Positions 47,664 through 59,750 of a stretch of DNA of 64,000 nucleotides are shown here, piece after piece. Location of the stretch: NCBI GenBank assembly GCA_963678675.1, contig OY783199.1, positions 22,751,546-22,815,545 on the forward strand. Direction: 5' to 3'. The notes below the pieces were generated by a model. That model worked only from the letters and a program-made list of their open reading frames with translations. It did not search any database and was not told the origin of the DNA. Positions within the stretch are counted from its first letter, which is position 1; each line of letters opens with the position of its first letter. The translations under genes were made by a program, and so were the position numbers. This DNA is from Xiphydria camelus. Its lineage: Eukaryota; Arthropoda; Insecta; Hymenoptera; Xiphydriidae.

Positions 47664-49892
47664 ATTTTTTTTTTTCATTCCACGTTCACATGACACAGAC
47701 AAAATGACATAGAAATAAACGTTATCTGCTCTTTCTCTCAAATATGTCATCAAACGAAGTTGTTCGAATATGTCGTCGGAAGGCGAGACTAAAATGACCG
47801 AACTTCAGTGAACCTTCTCTTTATGTTCATACACGTTTCATTTTTCGTTCATTCGGAGTGCGACGAGTTGATGCCGTTTGCAGAAAACCAACATCGCTGG
47901 ATTGGTTCACTAATGAATTCATTCGTCACTTTTAATTCCTTTTGTGTTTAGATGTTTCACTTTTAGTGAAAGATGCTGAATGAAAAACGGAAATGAATAA
48001 AAAGTGAACCGTTTGATTCACCTTAAGGAAAATCTTACAATCGGCTTAGCATTAGGCTTATACCTTTTTTGACGTTGCCTGCATCAGTTGAGTATTGACA
48101 GTATGCTAAGATGATAACTTCTAATCAGTATTTCGTATTAGTACCATATCAGTACCGTACCGTAAAAAATTCTTGACATTAATGAAAAATTATGAAAAAT
48201 TTTAATGTTTCAATGAAGAAATAGAGGTCACATGTACACCCAGAGAAATTTACTGTTTAAAATAACTAAATCCTGCTTACGCCAATGTAAAACGGTTATT
48301 TGAATATGAGCCTTATTAGATTTTTATTTGATTCAATGCAGTTAGTTTATTTCAGATATCGAAACTGTATATTAAAAATGAGTATCAAATTTATTTCAGT
48401 TACGTAAAAAATACTTCAACCTAATGATATATTTTATTTAAATGAATTAAATATCTAAATACATCTTTCCTGATTAGCTAGCATTTGAAGTTTGTTTGGA
48501 TTAAATGTATACTTTTTTATATGGACGGATATATTATTTAGTTGAATTAAATAAATGTTTACTTTACATTGTGTAAATAATATATTTAAATCAATGCCAT
48601 AATTCGTTTGAACTAAATTTCTTTTAAATATTATTTTTAATAGAACCAAAGACTTATTTAGTTTAAATAAATTATATACTGTGAGGAGCCAACCTCACTT
48701 CGCTTCTAATGCCAAAACCATATTGATCAGTGCATACCTTCCGGCTGTCTGCCTCTATATACGCCACCACATGTTCAAAAGACGCTATTGTACACCAGGC
48801 CTAAGCACTCATATGACATTCTCGGGTCGACGCTCGATATCTGCACGTCGGCTTTCCGCTCGCGTATCACTAATCTATAAGATCGGCGCGTCTAGCGGCA
48901 CACGTCGGAACGTTGCCGTAACCATGGTGAATGTATTTGCATCGTTGAGGTGGAAAGAGAGAAAGGTACGAGTATTTTCTTTGGTGGATATGCCGATCCA
49001 GTCAGTCATCACTACATAGAATAGGGAAGTCAGGTCAATGGACTAACGCGCGCTGCCTAGATGCACCGGTAGCATAAATATGCTGGGCCAAGCACTAGAA
49101 CGACCCATGCATATCATCTGATGGGATCCTTGTATAGCCGGAGAGCAATCTGGAGTATAAAGAGAGAAGATGATTCTCGTGACCACGGTTGGCCATAGGG
49201 CATGCGGTATAGGCTCTTGTCTATCATTTCGTTGCCCTGATCATTCTTGTTTTTGGATCCTACCTGTCTGTGTAATCTTACTGCCTTAAATATTTATATT
49301 GTGTGACCTAGGTGGACTATCGTTATATCTCACCGCCCCAGTCATTCTTGTTATTACGTCTCTCATGCTGTTAATATCTTGCATCATACTTATTTCCTTC
49401 CTGTATGCTTAATCCTACTTCTGGAAATATTTACATTATAGGGCACATGTGGATTACCGTTACAACGTACTACACTAAGAGACAAAGTAGGCAACAAAAT
49501 AATTTTGTTGAGTCAATTTGATAACTTAAAAAGATATTTGTTGGATTATCCAAGTGTTTAGCAGTGCCATCAAAATTTTTGTGAAATCAAAATATTTTGT
49601 CAGCCGAACCAAGAGTTCTTTCAATGTATATATTGAAAGTCTGAACTTCAAATTTTTATGTAAATCTATGGAATTCTATCAATGACTATGTCTTTTTACA
49701 CTTTTTCATCGCCGATTAAAAGTCATAGAAATTTGTAATCCTACATAATTTACCATACAATTTCTTTCCGCCAGGAACCGGTGTAATATCATAGAAGTGG
49801 TCACGCTCTTATTGGATTTAAGACGATGGCGAAAGCTTAGCTCATTAGCCCTTTGACTTGCGCAACAAGTTTTCCTTTGGATTTTTTCCAAC
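47664..49892. other. Upstream intronic or intergenic, unassigned
   Basis: A CpG-richer patch at 48690-49020 contains ACCATGG followed by 14 codons and a GTACGAG donor-like site, not enough to call an exon. 49190-49440 has an imperfect ~170-bp internal repeat. Confidence 0.35.
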
Positions 49893-49927
49893 TTAACCTT
49901 TTCATGCATGGTATCCTCACATGAGGA
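49893..49927. mobile_element. One end of a TTAA-type element
   Basis: TTAACCTTTTCATGCATGG is followed by the near-palindrome TCCTCACATGAGGA (49914-49927). A related near-palindrome, GTCCCCATATAAGGAC, lies at about 49991. The second terminus with TTAA was not found. Confidence 0.4.
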
Positions 49928-50177
49928 CAGTTGTATAATTTCAAATTTTGAGGCATTTGAAGATAAAGCATTTTGAATTTTATAGCAATATGTCCCCATA
50001 TAAGGACATATTTTTGATGTGTAAACATCTATGCTATGGCTCTGCGGTACGACCTTCCTGGGAAATTGAGCGTCAGACGTAAGTCATGTAGATGTGACTG
50101 CGTCAGTGTGTGTGTGTGGCGCTACTGCGTATACTATTCGCGCAAGCTGGATTATCTCAATGGGAAAACATTTTAGA

Positions 50178-50876
50178 GAAAAATGTTTAATACAAAACTT
50201 TAAGGATTTTCCCTTGGCTACCCAGTGGTCGTATTGGATTTGACCTTGACCGTGACCTTTAAGGTAATATCAAATGCCTTCCTAAACCGTTCATCCGATT
50301 GCGATGAAACTTTGGGGAATGGTTGGACGCATGCCCGCGAAGGTTTCTGAGTTAGTAAATCTTATACAGGGTGTTCAAAAAGTACCGGTAAGGATGATTA
50401 TTATGCCTTCCTAAACCGTTCATCCTATTGCGATGAAACTTTGGGGAATGGTTGGACGCATGCCCGCGAAGGTTTCTGAGTTAGTAAATCTTATAAAAAG
50501 TGTTCAAAAAGTATCGGTACTGATGATTATTATGCCTTCCTAAACCGTTTATCCGATGCATGCCCGCGAAGGTTTCTGAGTTAGTAAATCTTATACAGGG
50601 TGTTCAAAAAGTCGAACTATACTTGACCTAAATTTGACCTCCGCTGACAATAAAGGTAACATGAAAAAAATGGTCAAGGACACATTTGAACGTGAAAAAA
50701 AATTAATTTGACCTTGATATAACCTTGAAGGTCATGGTCAAGGTCAAATCCAATATGACCATTGCGTAACCCGGGAAAAATACTAAAAGTTTTGTATTAA
50801 AAATGTATTTAAACAATGGTGGACGGACAAAATCAATCCACAATCTACCCGTGCGAAGCCGGAACGGGCTGCTAGT
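50178..50876. mobile_element. Helitron-like non-autonomous element with 129-bp internal repeats
   Basis: The right end reads ACCCGTGCGAAGCCGGAACG, then GGCTGCTAGT. This is a CCCG/CGGG hairpin followed closely by CTAGT, the form of a Helitron 3' end. Inside are three direct repeats of period 129 (starting 50274, 50403, 50532; the third has an internal deletion), each with AAACCGTTCATCCGAT-type phrases. Inverted flanks (50178-50263, 50724-50807) carry GGATTTGACCTTGACC. It is non-coding. The Helitron call rests on the terminus alone. Confidence 0.5.
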
Positions 50877-51204
50877 AAGTTATAAATCTAATATAATAAT
50901 AATAAATATTTTATTATAGAAAAAATTTAACTTCTTTATGTCGAACTACGACGTCATATTCCCCAATTAAACTCGGACCGCAGATAATTGTAAGATGTTT
51001 ACACATCCTCCGTGAGTACAACGGCACTCACACCTTTTTTTTATGCAGGGTGGTGGTGAGAAAGTGCATTAAGATATTTGTTGGTGTGAGTCGGTTTTCT
51101 GTAAACTGTGTGACCTAGCGTTCCGTCGTTCGTCTACTCACCATAACGTCCAGAGAGGAAGGGGATTTGGTTCTGTTTTCACGCGGAACCGAAAAATTCG
51201 AACT

Positions 51205-51432
51205 TTAACCTCTTCATGCCCTTGGCCACATATGTGGACGTTTAGTTTTCCATAATTATAGCCACCGTCAATAATAAATAGAACAAAAACCCGACAACAA
51301 CTTACTCACTACAGAGTTCCCCAATCAAGAGAAGATAAAATGTCCATTAATATAAAATGAATAAATCGCAAAAGAAAAAAAACATTGTCATCTTTGTCAT
51401 TGTCACAAAAAAATCGTCCCTGCAGAGGTTAA
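51205..51432. mobile_element. TTAA-flanked MITE (piggyBac-like)
   Basis: The body is 51209-51428 (220 bp). The left end CCTCTTCATG and the right end CCTCTGCAGG (in reverse) are flanked by TTAA. A perfect palindrome CCACATATGTGG (51226-51237) lies inside the left end, and GATTTTTTT inside the right. It is close in size and layout to 11084-11312. Confidence 0.78.
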
Positions 51433-52587
51433 CATTAAAAATGATATAGCTGTAAGCATTTATAATGAATTTTCTTAAGTAGAAATGTTATATGTACCAT
51501 AAACAACAACATGGCAAAATTGAAACAACTATTCCCGTTTCATGCAACTCCCCTATTATTATTATTCGCCGAAACAAGATAAATTTAGCATGAACCATCA
51601 AGCGGAAAAAGTTATAGGTAATCAGAAAGATGAATCTGTACTCGCCGAAATTATAAACTGTACCACTGTATTGTTGCTACTAATGACATTTTTTAAGAGG
51701 TACACAATGTTCATGTATGTATATACACGGTTGCTTTCATTACATTTTTACTACGATTTTATTTTAATATTTTATACGTAGACTCATTACATGTACATAA
51801 TGCAAAATATTAATTCACACGGAAAATACAAGTTTATTTAAATCATGCAAAACTCCAAGAACAGTTTTTCTCCGACATATAAAGAGAGTATCTCACGTCA
51901 ATTTTCAATATCACGGAAAATAACCTACCCTTCGTCTTTTTAGCGAGTAGTTACGTATTCGGGCTGGCAGTAGTCGGCCCCGCCCGATACGCCGTATAAA
52001 TAAATAAATATATATATATATATACGTATATCCTACACCATAAAACGGGCTGTAATATCGCCGATTTGGTCTATATTCTAAACGATCTCGAAGGTCGTAA
52101 AGAAGTTTAACTAAATCAGCCGGTAAAGAGCTGACGGAGGAATCGCAGGATTTCGACGTCGATCGTAAAGAAGGTTAAGGAAATCGAAGGAAACGCACGC
52201 GAGGAGCTCTAACCCCGCTATCTCCCGGGGTGCGCGGTATATAAGGTATCCACATACAATATATCAATAGCAAGTAATGGCGAGAGTCGTGCCGTACGTG
52301 ACACTGCGAAGGGATTCACGCGCGTCAATTCTCTCTACCATATAATATAGAATCGGCATTGCGCGAAACGAAGATTTATCGCGGGCGCCCGGCGCGTCAT
52401 GAAAAATCTATCGTGCCCTAGCAACGAGCTACCTTTCTCTCGTTCCTGATCTTGATGAAACCCTGCGGATTCAAAAATCGAACAGTAAGTCTTCCGAGAA
52501 AAGAAAATGATATAGAATCAGATATGTGTGATCGTTGTAATTATATGTAATTATATATAGTTATATATGACCATATTTATATAAATG

Positions 52588-52901
52588 AAAATGTAACTGT
52601 TCGTTTGTACAAAATCTAAGATCTCCGAAAGTTCTGGGCCGATTGCTTTGAAACTTTGACACAACGTGGCAGTCGAATACGAGCGTGTCTTTATATATCT
52701 ACTCTCTTAAGGGGGTAAATAAATAAAAATGTAAATGTTCGTGTGTCCAAAATCTTAAATCTCCGAAAGTTCTTCACCGATTGCTTTGAAATTTTGACAC
52801 AACATTGCATTCGATATATACCTACCCCCTTAAGGGAGTAAAATAGGGAAAATGAGATTATTTCGTGTTTCACGCGGACGAAGTCGCGAGGGGAAAGCTA
52901 A
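52588..52901. mobile_element. Helitron-like repeat, two internal copies and a decayed 3' hairpin
   Basis: Two direct copies begin near 52588 and 52726 (AAAATGTAA.TGTTCG, then CTCCGAAAGTTCT). The right edge reads CACGCGGACGAAGTCGCG, a hairpin-forming stretch, then GCTAAAT where a live Helitron would have CTAGT. The classification is inferred from this end. Confidence 0.4.
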
Positions 52902-52974
52902 ATGTCACACCTGTGACAGAAATATGATACATACGCGCTTACTCTTTTCTTTCTTCTCCACTTAACCAGACTAT

Positions 52975-53231
52975 TCCATTGCAAGGGGACTTCTACATAT
53001 TGTTTCATACCGCTAACCCAGAGTTAATTTCGCTATCGGTCTCAATGGCGAGGTGGGCGGTATGGTTCGGTGAACGGAGACTGCGAATGCGTTCGCAGTC
53101 CCGCACCTTTCTCGGAAGGTTAATTACGAGACGGGTCGAAATAAGCCATTTCCCATAGTACCCACTCTAATAGATACCGCTATATTTCGAATACTGAATC
53201 AGATTCGGAAGGAGGAGAAACGACGAACCCC
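52975..53231. repeat. Dispersed host repeat, uninterrupted copy
   Basis: It aligns with 34741-34948 plus 36796-36862 and shows the pre-insertion state there. At 53236 it passes into TACAGTGGTCCCTCTATTAC, which resembles a pogo/Tigger terminus; no partner end was found. Confidence 0.65.
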
Positions 53232-53834
53232 AATACAGTGGTCCCTCTATTACTCGCGCGTCTCGGGGCTGTAAATTCGCAGAATTCTGAATTAGAGAAG
53301 CTTCGCGTCAGCCCCCACTCACCTCAATGGAGGCGTGGCAAAAGAAAGAGACAGCGCGGTTTCTACCATTCTACGGTACCGGCGTCTCCTCTCTATATTT
53401 CATGTTAATTGCATGTTAATTTTGAGATATTAAGGTGCACACATTCTACATACAATTGCCTATATCTTATACAGATGCCAAGTGCCAAACTCATCCTGAA
53501 TAGTTCCACAGAGGAACCAAAGATTGCCGGTTCTTACCGTTTCATACCATCGCGCTCGTGGTTTTCCGACGATATCTCAGTATTCCGATTTTGGCACTTA
53601 GTATGTTTGAACCGGATACCCTTCAATTATATGTTGCGAGTTCTAGAGTCGGCAAAACCAGACAACCTCTATATCTGCACAGACAATGGAACGTCCAAAA
53701 ATATTGTATACTCACAAGCATTGTGAAATTAAATATATTAGAAACGTACGCTTTCTCTTTTCTTTCTTTTCCATCTAACCAGACTAAGCCACAGCAACGC
53801 GTGGTAAGGTACGGCTTGTCTGGTTACATGTTGG

Positions 53835-54020
53835 TTTATATCTGATGAGATGCAGACTCATATATGATCAGATATGGTGATATATAATCATATATGACTA
53901 AGCTGTGAAGCCATATTTTATCAGATATAAATCCATGTCTGATTATATATGTACCTATATTTGATTAGATGTGACCATATATGGTTATGTATGAGTGATT
54001 TAGGCTTCTATCTGACTAGA
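53835..54020. repeat. Degenerate array of palindromic ATATCTGAT/ATCAGATAT words
   Basis: Variants of CATATATGATCAGATATGG recur about ten times at uneven spacing on both strands. It is very AT-rich and non-coding. Confidence 0.6.
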
Positions 54021-55187
54021 TATGAACTCAAAGAGTCACGCGCGCGTCTCTGACTCTCACGCATCCTGAAATAACTCTACGCAGATAACAGCTACAACGT
54101 TGGAGGAAATTTTCTGGATTCAATGGAATAATCCAAAGGCCGCTAGCGTAACCGAATTTACTGTAAGTACCTACACAAATAAGGCGAAATATTGTCGCAT
54201 GTCAAATTTCGTTAGCTACCATGAATGGTAATGGATATCGCCTGCGATTTTCTTAAGCTATAATAATACATTTTTAGACGATCAGAAGTAAAAAAAAACC
54301 GCGTTCTTTCAGCCTGATAATATTTAAATACCATCGATTTAAATTGATTTCGGCGCATAAAAATAAGCAGGAAAAAGATATATTTCGAGACTACTGATTT
54401 GTATCAAATCTGCCACCATACAATAATGCTAAGAGATACCCCTTAAAGCATTGCTAGCATCTCCCTTCGTTATTTGCCTTTTTATAGGCGCAACAACTTT
54501 TGCATTCTGACTTTATCATATTGTCTCGTTTCATTTTTCCACTGTACAGCCTGAAAAAAGGGGTGAATATTTTGAAGGCTCGGTTAATCTGCTTAAAGTA
54601 AAATTAAGACGATCATAAAAAAAAATTACGAGCCTTTTAATTCCCGTTATATTTCAAATCTTCGTTGAGTTTCATATATATTGGGTCTGGCGTATTCTTC
54701 CCTGTGGTTGCTTCGTTAGCTTCCTCAAAGCCTTCCATCGTAAATGTCCAGTCAGTAACGAGGACTGGGAGCAACTAATATTCCTGATCTCGTGAAAGAG
54801 GACTTTCATCACCTTTCTTATAAACCGGATATATCACTTCTTATTATTAATTCCATTCGTTAAATGTAGGTTCTTTTTTTAAATAGAAGAAAAGAATGCA
54901 ATAGAGTATTCGCGGTATATATTTTCATGCCGAACGCGGAATTTATAGTTAAATCTCGAAGATTCAACGGATTTGGGAAATCGTTCGATTCGAAAAGGAA
55001 ATTTGGTTGAATTTTAATCCAAAATTCAGACTATCATAATAGACGATATTTCATTGCTCGAATCAATTTCCATGCATTGAAAATAATAGATCATCCGAAT
55101 TCTCGACAAGTATGGGCTCATTTGAAATAATCAAGTTTTTTTTATAAAAATGTGGTTTTCGTTGATTTGGCAAATTTTTACAGGGCG
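54021..55187. other. Unassigned
   Basis: AT-rich, with no supported gene or repeat. Confidence 0.4.
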
Positions 55188-55736
55188 CAGAAGAACCGAT
55201 TAAGCGATTTTGAGGGGTTATAAAAAGATAAGGGTGGTATATAGAGAAAACCTGTTTATATTTTCTAATACTACAATAAATACCATTTCATATTCATTAT
55301 GTTTTGAAAATAATGTCTTCGAGATGGCGGACGTTAGCAGCAACACACTGTTTGAAACGTTTTCTGAAGTTTTATATGGTTCGTTCACACACATCGTGAG
55401 GATGTCATAAACTTCTTAAATAACCCGCTCCGTTAGCTCTCATAGGGTGTGAGAGTGATATTTGAGAACTTTTTGCTTCAGATTTCCTGAAAGAAAGAAA
55501 TCGCAAAAATGCTCAAATTTGGTGACCGCGATATGTAGAAACAGGCTCTACAAAATTTGGGAAAACATCTCGAACAGTGTGTTGCTACTAACGACCGCCA
55601 TCTTGAGGATATTATTTTCAAAATTCAATAAATATAAAATGCTATTTACTGCTGAATTAGAAAAAGAAACAATTTTTCTCTATACACCTCCGTTAATTTT
55701 TGATAACCCTTCAAAATCGCTTAATAAGAGCCTCGA
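55188..55736. mobile_element. Fold-back with ~180-bp arms
   Basis: AAGCGATTTTGAGGGGTTAT at the left matches AAGCGATTTTGAAGGGTTAT in reverse at the right. Pairing continues through AAGATGGCGG and AGCAACACACTGTT. The loop is short and non-coding. No target duplication was seen. Confidence 0.7.
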
Positions 55737-55805
55737 TTGAGACTCGCGTCAAAGATTAAGGACAGCGAAGAGCTCGCCGCAAGGCTCAAAGAGAGGCTAT
55801 ATTTA

Positions 55806-56057
55806 TGTGGTACTAAGTTAAAACCCGATATGTCAAGAAAGTTGATTTTTCAGGAGACGCTTCAAACCACCGACCAATTCAATGGATGTAGAGCGTAATC
55901 GGAAAATTATTTTGTTAACCTACAACTTGTAAGTGATTTGAAGCCATATCGGGTTTTGCCATCATATTCTTCATTGCTGACTGTACATATTAACATTAAA
56001 AACAAAAAAATCGCTTTTTTTGACATATCGGGTTTTGACTTATTGTTAGTACCACAG
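55806..56057. mobile_element. MITE with TGTGGTACTAA ends
   Basis: The ends read TGTGGTACTAAGTTAAAACC and, in reverse, TGTGGTACTAACAATAAGTC. Both run into AACCCGATATGTCAA. A further copy of the ATATCGGGTTTTG core is near 55953. Possible ATTTA duplications flank it. Confidence 0.6.
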
Positions 56058-56928
56058 ATTTATTCCGCGTATAGCTTATAGTCCAGTCAGTGGGGGCCAA
56101 AAAAGGCCTTTGCCCTACAAAAGGTGGGGTAGTCGCAATTTTTTAATATGTTGTTAAGGTCTGGGCCTTAACAAAAAATCCAAGTTTTCGACCTTGGGGA
56201 GTGACGGCTCGAGCCGCCATCTTAAATTAAAGGGACAAAAAATGAATTTTTTTTTTCAAAATAACTCCCCAGCGGTTGATTTTGCGACAAAAATGTTTAA
56301 ATAAAAGTGAAAGAACATAAAATTTCTCACATTTGTTGTATCTTCGTTTTTTTTAATAAGTATAATGTGTTTTGAGTTACAGCGGCGGAAAGATGAACAT
56401 TTTTCCCAAAACATAGTAACACTTCCCATTTTTGACGGTAAATTTCCTAAGAACAAATTACACTTACGACGAAGATATAAAAATTTTTCGATAAATGAAA
56501 AAATAATATATCAATTTATAAATATCGATAAATACGACGCGATATATCGATAAAAAATAAAAGTATCGATATTTTTCCGACAAACGATGGTCGGAATTAT
56601 GACTATCGATTCTTAGTAATTAGTATCACCGTGATATATATATACCTCGTTAATCTAGGGAATCAGTGACAGCGTACTCGCTCTCTGAACTTTGGGAATG
56701 ATATCTTTGCATAACGTTTGCGACGTCATTGAGGAATATTGTGACGTTCATCTAGAATCATCCTAGCAACACGTCGATACGAGGACTTCACGCATCACTC
56801 GGGACAACAAAGACTTAAAGAAACTGTTGAACTGGTTTAGGTACTCAACATCCTCCCTTCTCCGAAATCAATTCGCTTTTTTCCATAAGTACAGGAGTTG
56901 TCGGGAATGAAAAGATTAACTGTCATTT

Positions 56929-58295
56929 TTGGTTAGAGAAAAAGGAATCGAGGCGATGTCAAACATGGTGGCCACGTTTGAAAATTTCGAGACCATTACA
57001 CTTAAATGCAAAGACAAGGTCATCCCATTGGCAGCAGTAAACAGCAGCATAAAAGTCGGCGAAGCCACAATTTCCATCAACCCACTCATGCTGTTTCAAA
57101 GAATGTGCATTGCGAAGAAATCCGACGACGAGTTAAAAGATTATCTTAAATTCGAGCTTGTGCCCCATTTCCTTTGTCGCTTTTCTCGGAGGAAGGAATG
57201 CGTAAAGGCACGAAATCCTCATTATATAAAGTTTTTACACAACTTCCAGAATGTGTGGAATTCGGAGATAACCAAATCAATGTTTTGGATGGAGGATACC
57301 TTTTGCACAAAGTTGTATGGCATCGTAATGATTCATTTGCGTCCATTTCCGAGAAGTACGTTCAATATGTACGAAGTCACTACGGTCGTAGTTTTCGATG
57401 GATATCCGATTGATGGTGGCAAAATGAATACCAATGCCGCAGAAAGACTTCGCCGATCGAAGAAGCATGTCTGCGGATGCTCTCTTCGATGAAACAATGT
57501 CGGTTCAAATTTCACACACATAAGAAGTATTTTTAGCCAATGAAGACAATAAAACCCATCTAATTTCGATGCTGACAAAAAATGGAACAGGCTGCTATTA
57601 CTGTTAAACAGGCGGAAGAAGATACTGATGTGTTGGTTGTTAGAACAGCAATTTCCTTGTGCTCAAAATTTGATGCTGTTCTCGTAGTTGGCGAAGACGT
57701 TGATCTTCTTGTTTTGCTGACAGCATTAGCACCATCTCAAAGTAACATCTACCTCCGCAAACCAGGAATAGGCAGAATTGCTGAAACACTATATTCCGCG
57801 AATAGTTTAAAACATAAAGAAGTGGCTGAGAACATTCTGTTTCTCCATGCGTTTAGTGGCTGTGACACGACATCGTCAATCTTCAGCCAAGGAAAAATAA
57901 AATTTTGTTCGCTTCTCCAGAAAACAGCAGGACTCTGTGCCACCATTAGCATCTTAAAATATCGGAATGCAACACCAGAACACATCGCAGACGCTGGAGC
58001 ACGCTTTCTTGTTGCTTTGTATGGTGGCAACATGGAAAAGGACACATTGGAAGAAATCTGCTACCAATGTTTCGCTAAATCTACCACAAAAAGTAAATCC
58101 AATCTTGCTTCTTTGCTCAAACGGGTCGAGAAAGATAAAAAAAAACTGCACTTCGTGTTTTGCCTTCCTAATTCCCATTTTTCCCAATTGAAAGACCTCG
58201 AAATAAATATCCACTACAAATCATGTCGACGGAGACCCAATAAAAGTTATACGCCACAATTCGCTCCCCCAAAAAGTATTAATATTTTAATGTAG
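56929..58295 (+). pseudogene. PIN/FEN-like nuclease family gene, broken by frameshifts
   Basis: One long protein can be followed through four frame changes (near 57172, 57390, 57468, 57575) and an in-frame TAA at 57521. The order is MSNMVATFENF (56956), LFSEEGMRKGTKSSLYKVF, YVQYVRSHYGR, VVVFDGYPIDGG, ERLRRSKKH, FLANEDNKTHLISML, QAEEDTDVLVV, VVGEDVDLLVLL, LHAFSGCDTTSS. The acidic clusters (FDG, AEEDTD, GEDVD) sit where the metal-binding residues of PIN/FEN-like nucleases lie. HAFSGCDTT marks an uncharacterised animal family often spread like a mobile gene. The last 237 codons (57582-58292) remain open, so decay may be recent or a 3' exon is still intact. It sits in or upstream of the receptor gene on the opposite strand. 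The biochemical role is inferred. Confidence 0.7.
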
Positions 58296-59567
58296 TGCCA
58301 AGTACCTATCAAGTGTTGTCGACATAATTTGCAGGGTATACATATGAGTATCTCAGGGTATTTGATTTGGAGTAAAGAGAAGAGATAAGGGTGAAACACG
58401 ATGTCCAAATTTTGTTGAGATCTTTGTCGACATTAATTTTTAGTAGATAAATTTTGTAAGGGGCCCCGCATAGTCCTTGGCGTATTTTTTAATATTCTTG
58501 ATGTTCGGTTCTACCGTATTCTGTCTCTACTTCTCGATAATCCTAGGGATAATGGCGTAAGTTTTTGTTTTTACTTGAAAAAACATCGTAATTCCTTGCT
58601 GCTGAAAATCTTAAAACGTTTCATTTACATATGTATGTATAAAGTTAATTACGAGATATAATATGTTTAAACGAGATTGGAGACTTCATTATATCTATAC
58701 GACATAAATCGAGCTATTCTTCGGTGCGAGCGAATGAAGGGGACTCAGTATGACTGGAAGTAACTGAGAGTCGTTTATCAAAATTCAAGACAGATGCGTT
58801 CTCCGAACGATCGTCTCTGGAATTTTTGTTTCCCCTTCTCGTCTTCATTCCGATCTTACCGATTTTCCGATAGGATTCGCCCGTCTTTCGCAAAGGAGGC
58901 GATCATGCGAAGAAATGAGAGTATGTCTTTCATGGGATTGATCGATGCCAGTAACGCAAAGCCGGTGCTCGATTTTTTCTCTCATATATCTCTCACGCTT
59001 GTCGATTTTAAATTTTACGCGTCGAGGAGAAATATACGTCTACACCTCCGATGTAGTCGGGTGCGAAATTTAGGCAATCCAGCGCGACGAATCGATATCG
59101 TAAAAACTGCGCGAGAAAGAAGAGGATGAAAAATATGGAAATGGGCTTCACTTGGAAAATAATATTTCGATAAGTTCCCCGGGTGAAAAAGAGTCAGGTG
59201 AGATAGTTTAATTCCGTTAAAATAAATATTAACGATAAATATAAATTGGAATTGAAATTGGAATTAAAATTCATAGATAGTGTTTCAATGCACCATTGTA
59301 GAGATTGGATAAGGAAACCGAATCTAAGGAATATCAAATTAGTCTTTAATCTGAAAGTAGTATTTTCATTGATTCGCACGGAGGGGAAGGCTGGGCAAAG
59401 TGAATATGTTAAGTTAATTAATGATTCTTAAAACCTTCCATATTATTCACTTTATCGAGAAGTATCCATTTTTTAAACTCTTGAAGAATTTCGCTAGAGG
59501 CAGATTTGCTACGATTTAATTTTTATAAAGATTGTCATTCTAGGATTTTTTAATTTTTTTTTTATTC
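58296..59567. other. Unassigned
   Basis: A moderately CpG-rich patch at 58790-59130 with an open frame but no recognisable domain. Confidence 0.4.
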
Positions 59568-59750
59568 TACAATCGGCTGCAATCGATTACAATATAGAAA
59601 TGCCCGTTGCTGCACTCGCAATTTATAAAATCTGTCTGCGGCTATGAACGGCTGCAAACTTATTAATATCTCTGAACGTGTCCCCCATTCCAGGAGTTTG
59701 AATCGCTTATCCGATACATGAAGCGTGGACTACCGGTGACGGGCCTTAAC
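59568..59750. repeat. Interspersed repeat, copy 2
   Basis: Same orientation as 2732-2909. Shared core phrases include GCACTCGCAATTTA and GAGTTTGAATCGC. Confidence 0.7.

Noticed and set aside
48681..49019. 112-codon plus-strand open frame with an ACCATGG start near 48924
   Set aside because: Only 14 codons precede a donor-like GTACGAG, and no downstream exon could be matched.
58794..59129. 111-codon plus-strand open frame
   Set aside because: No domain, low-complexity start, and no supporting splice or promoter signal.
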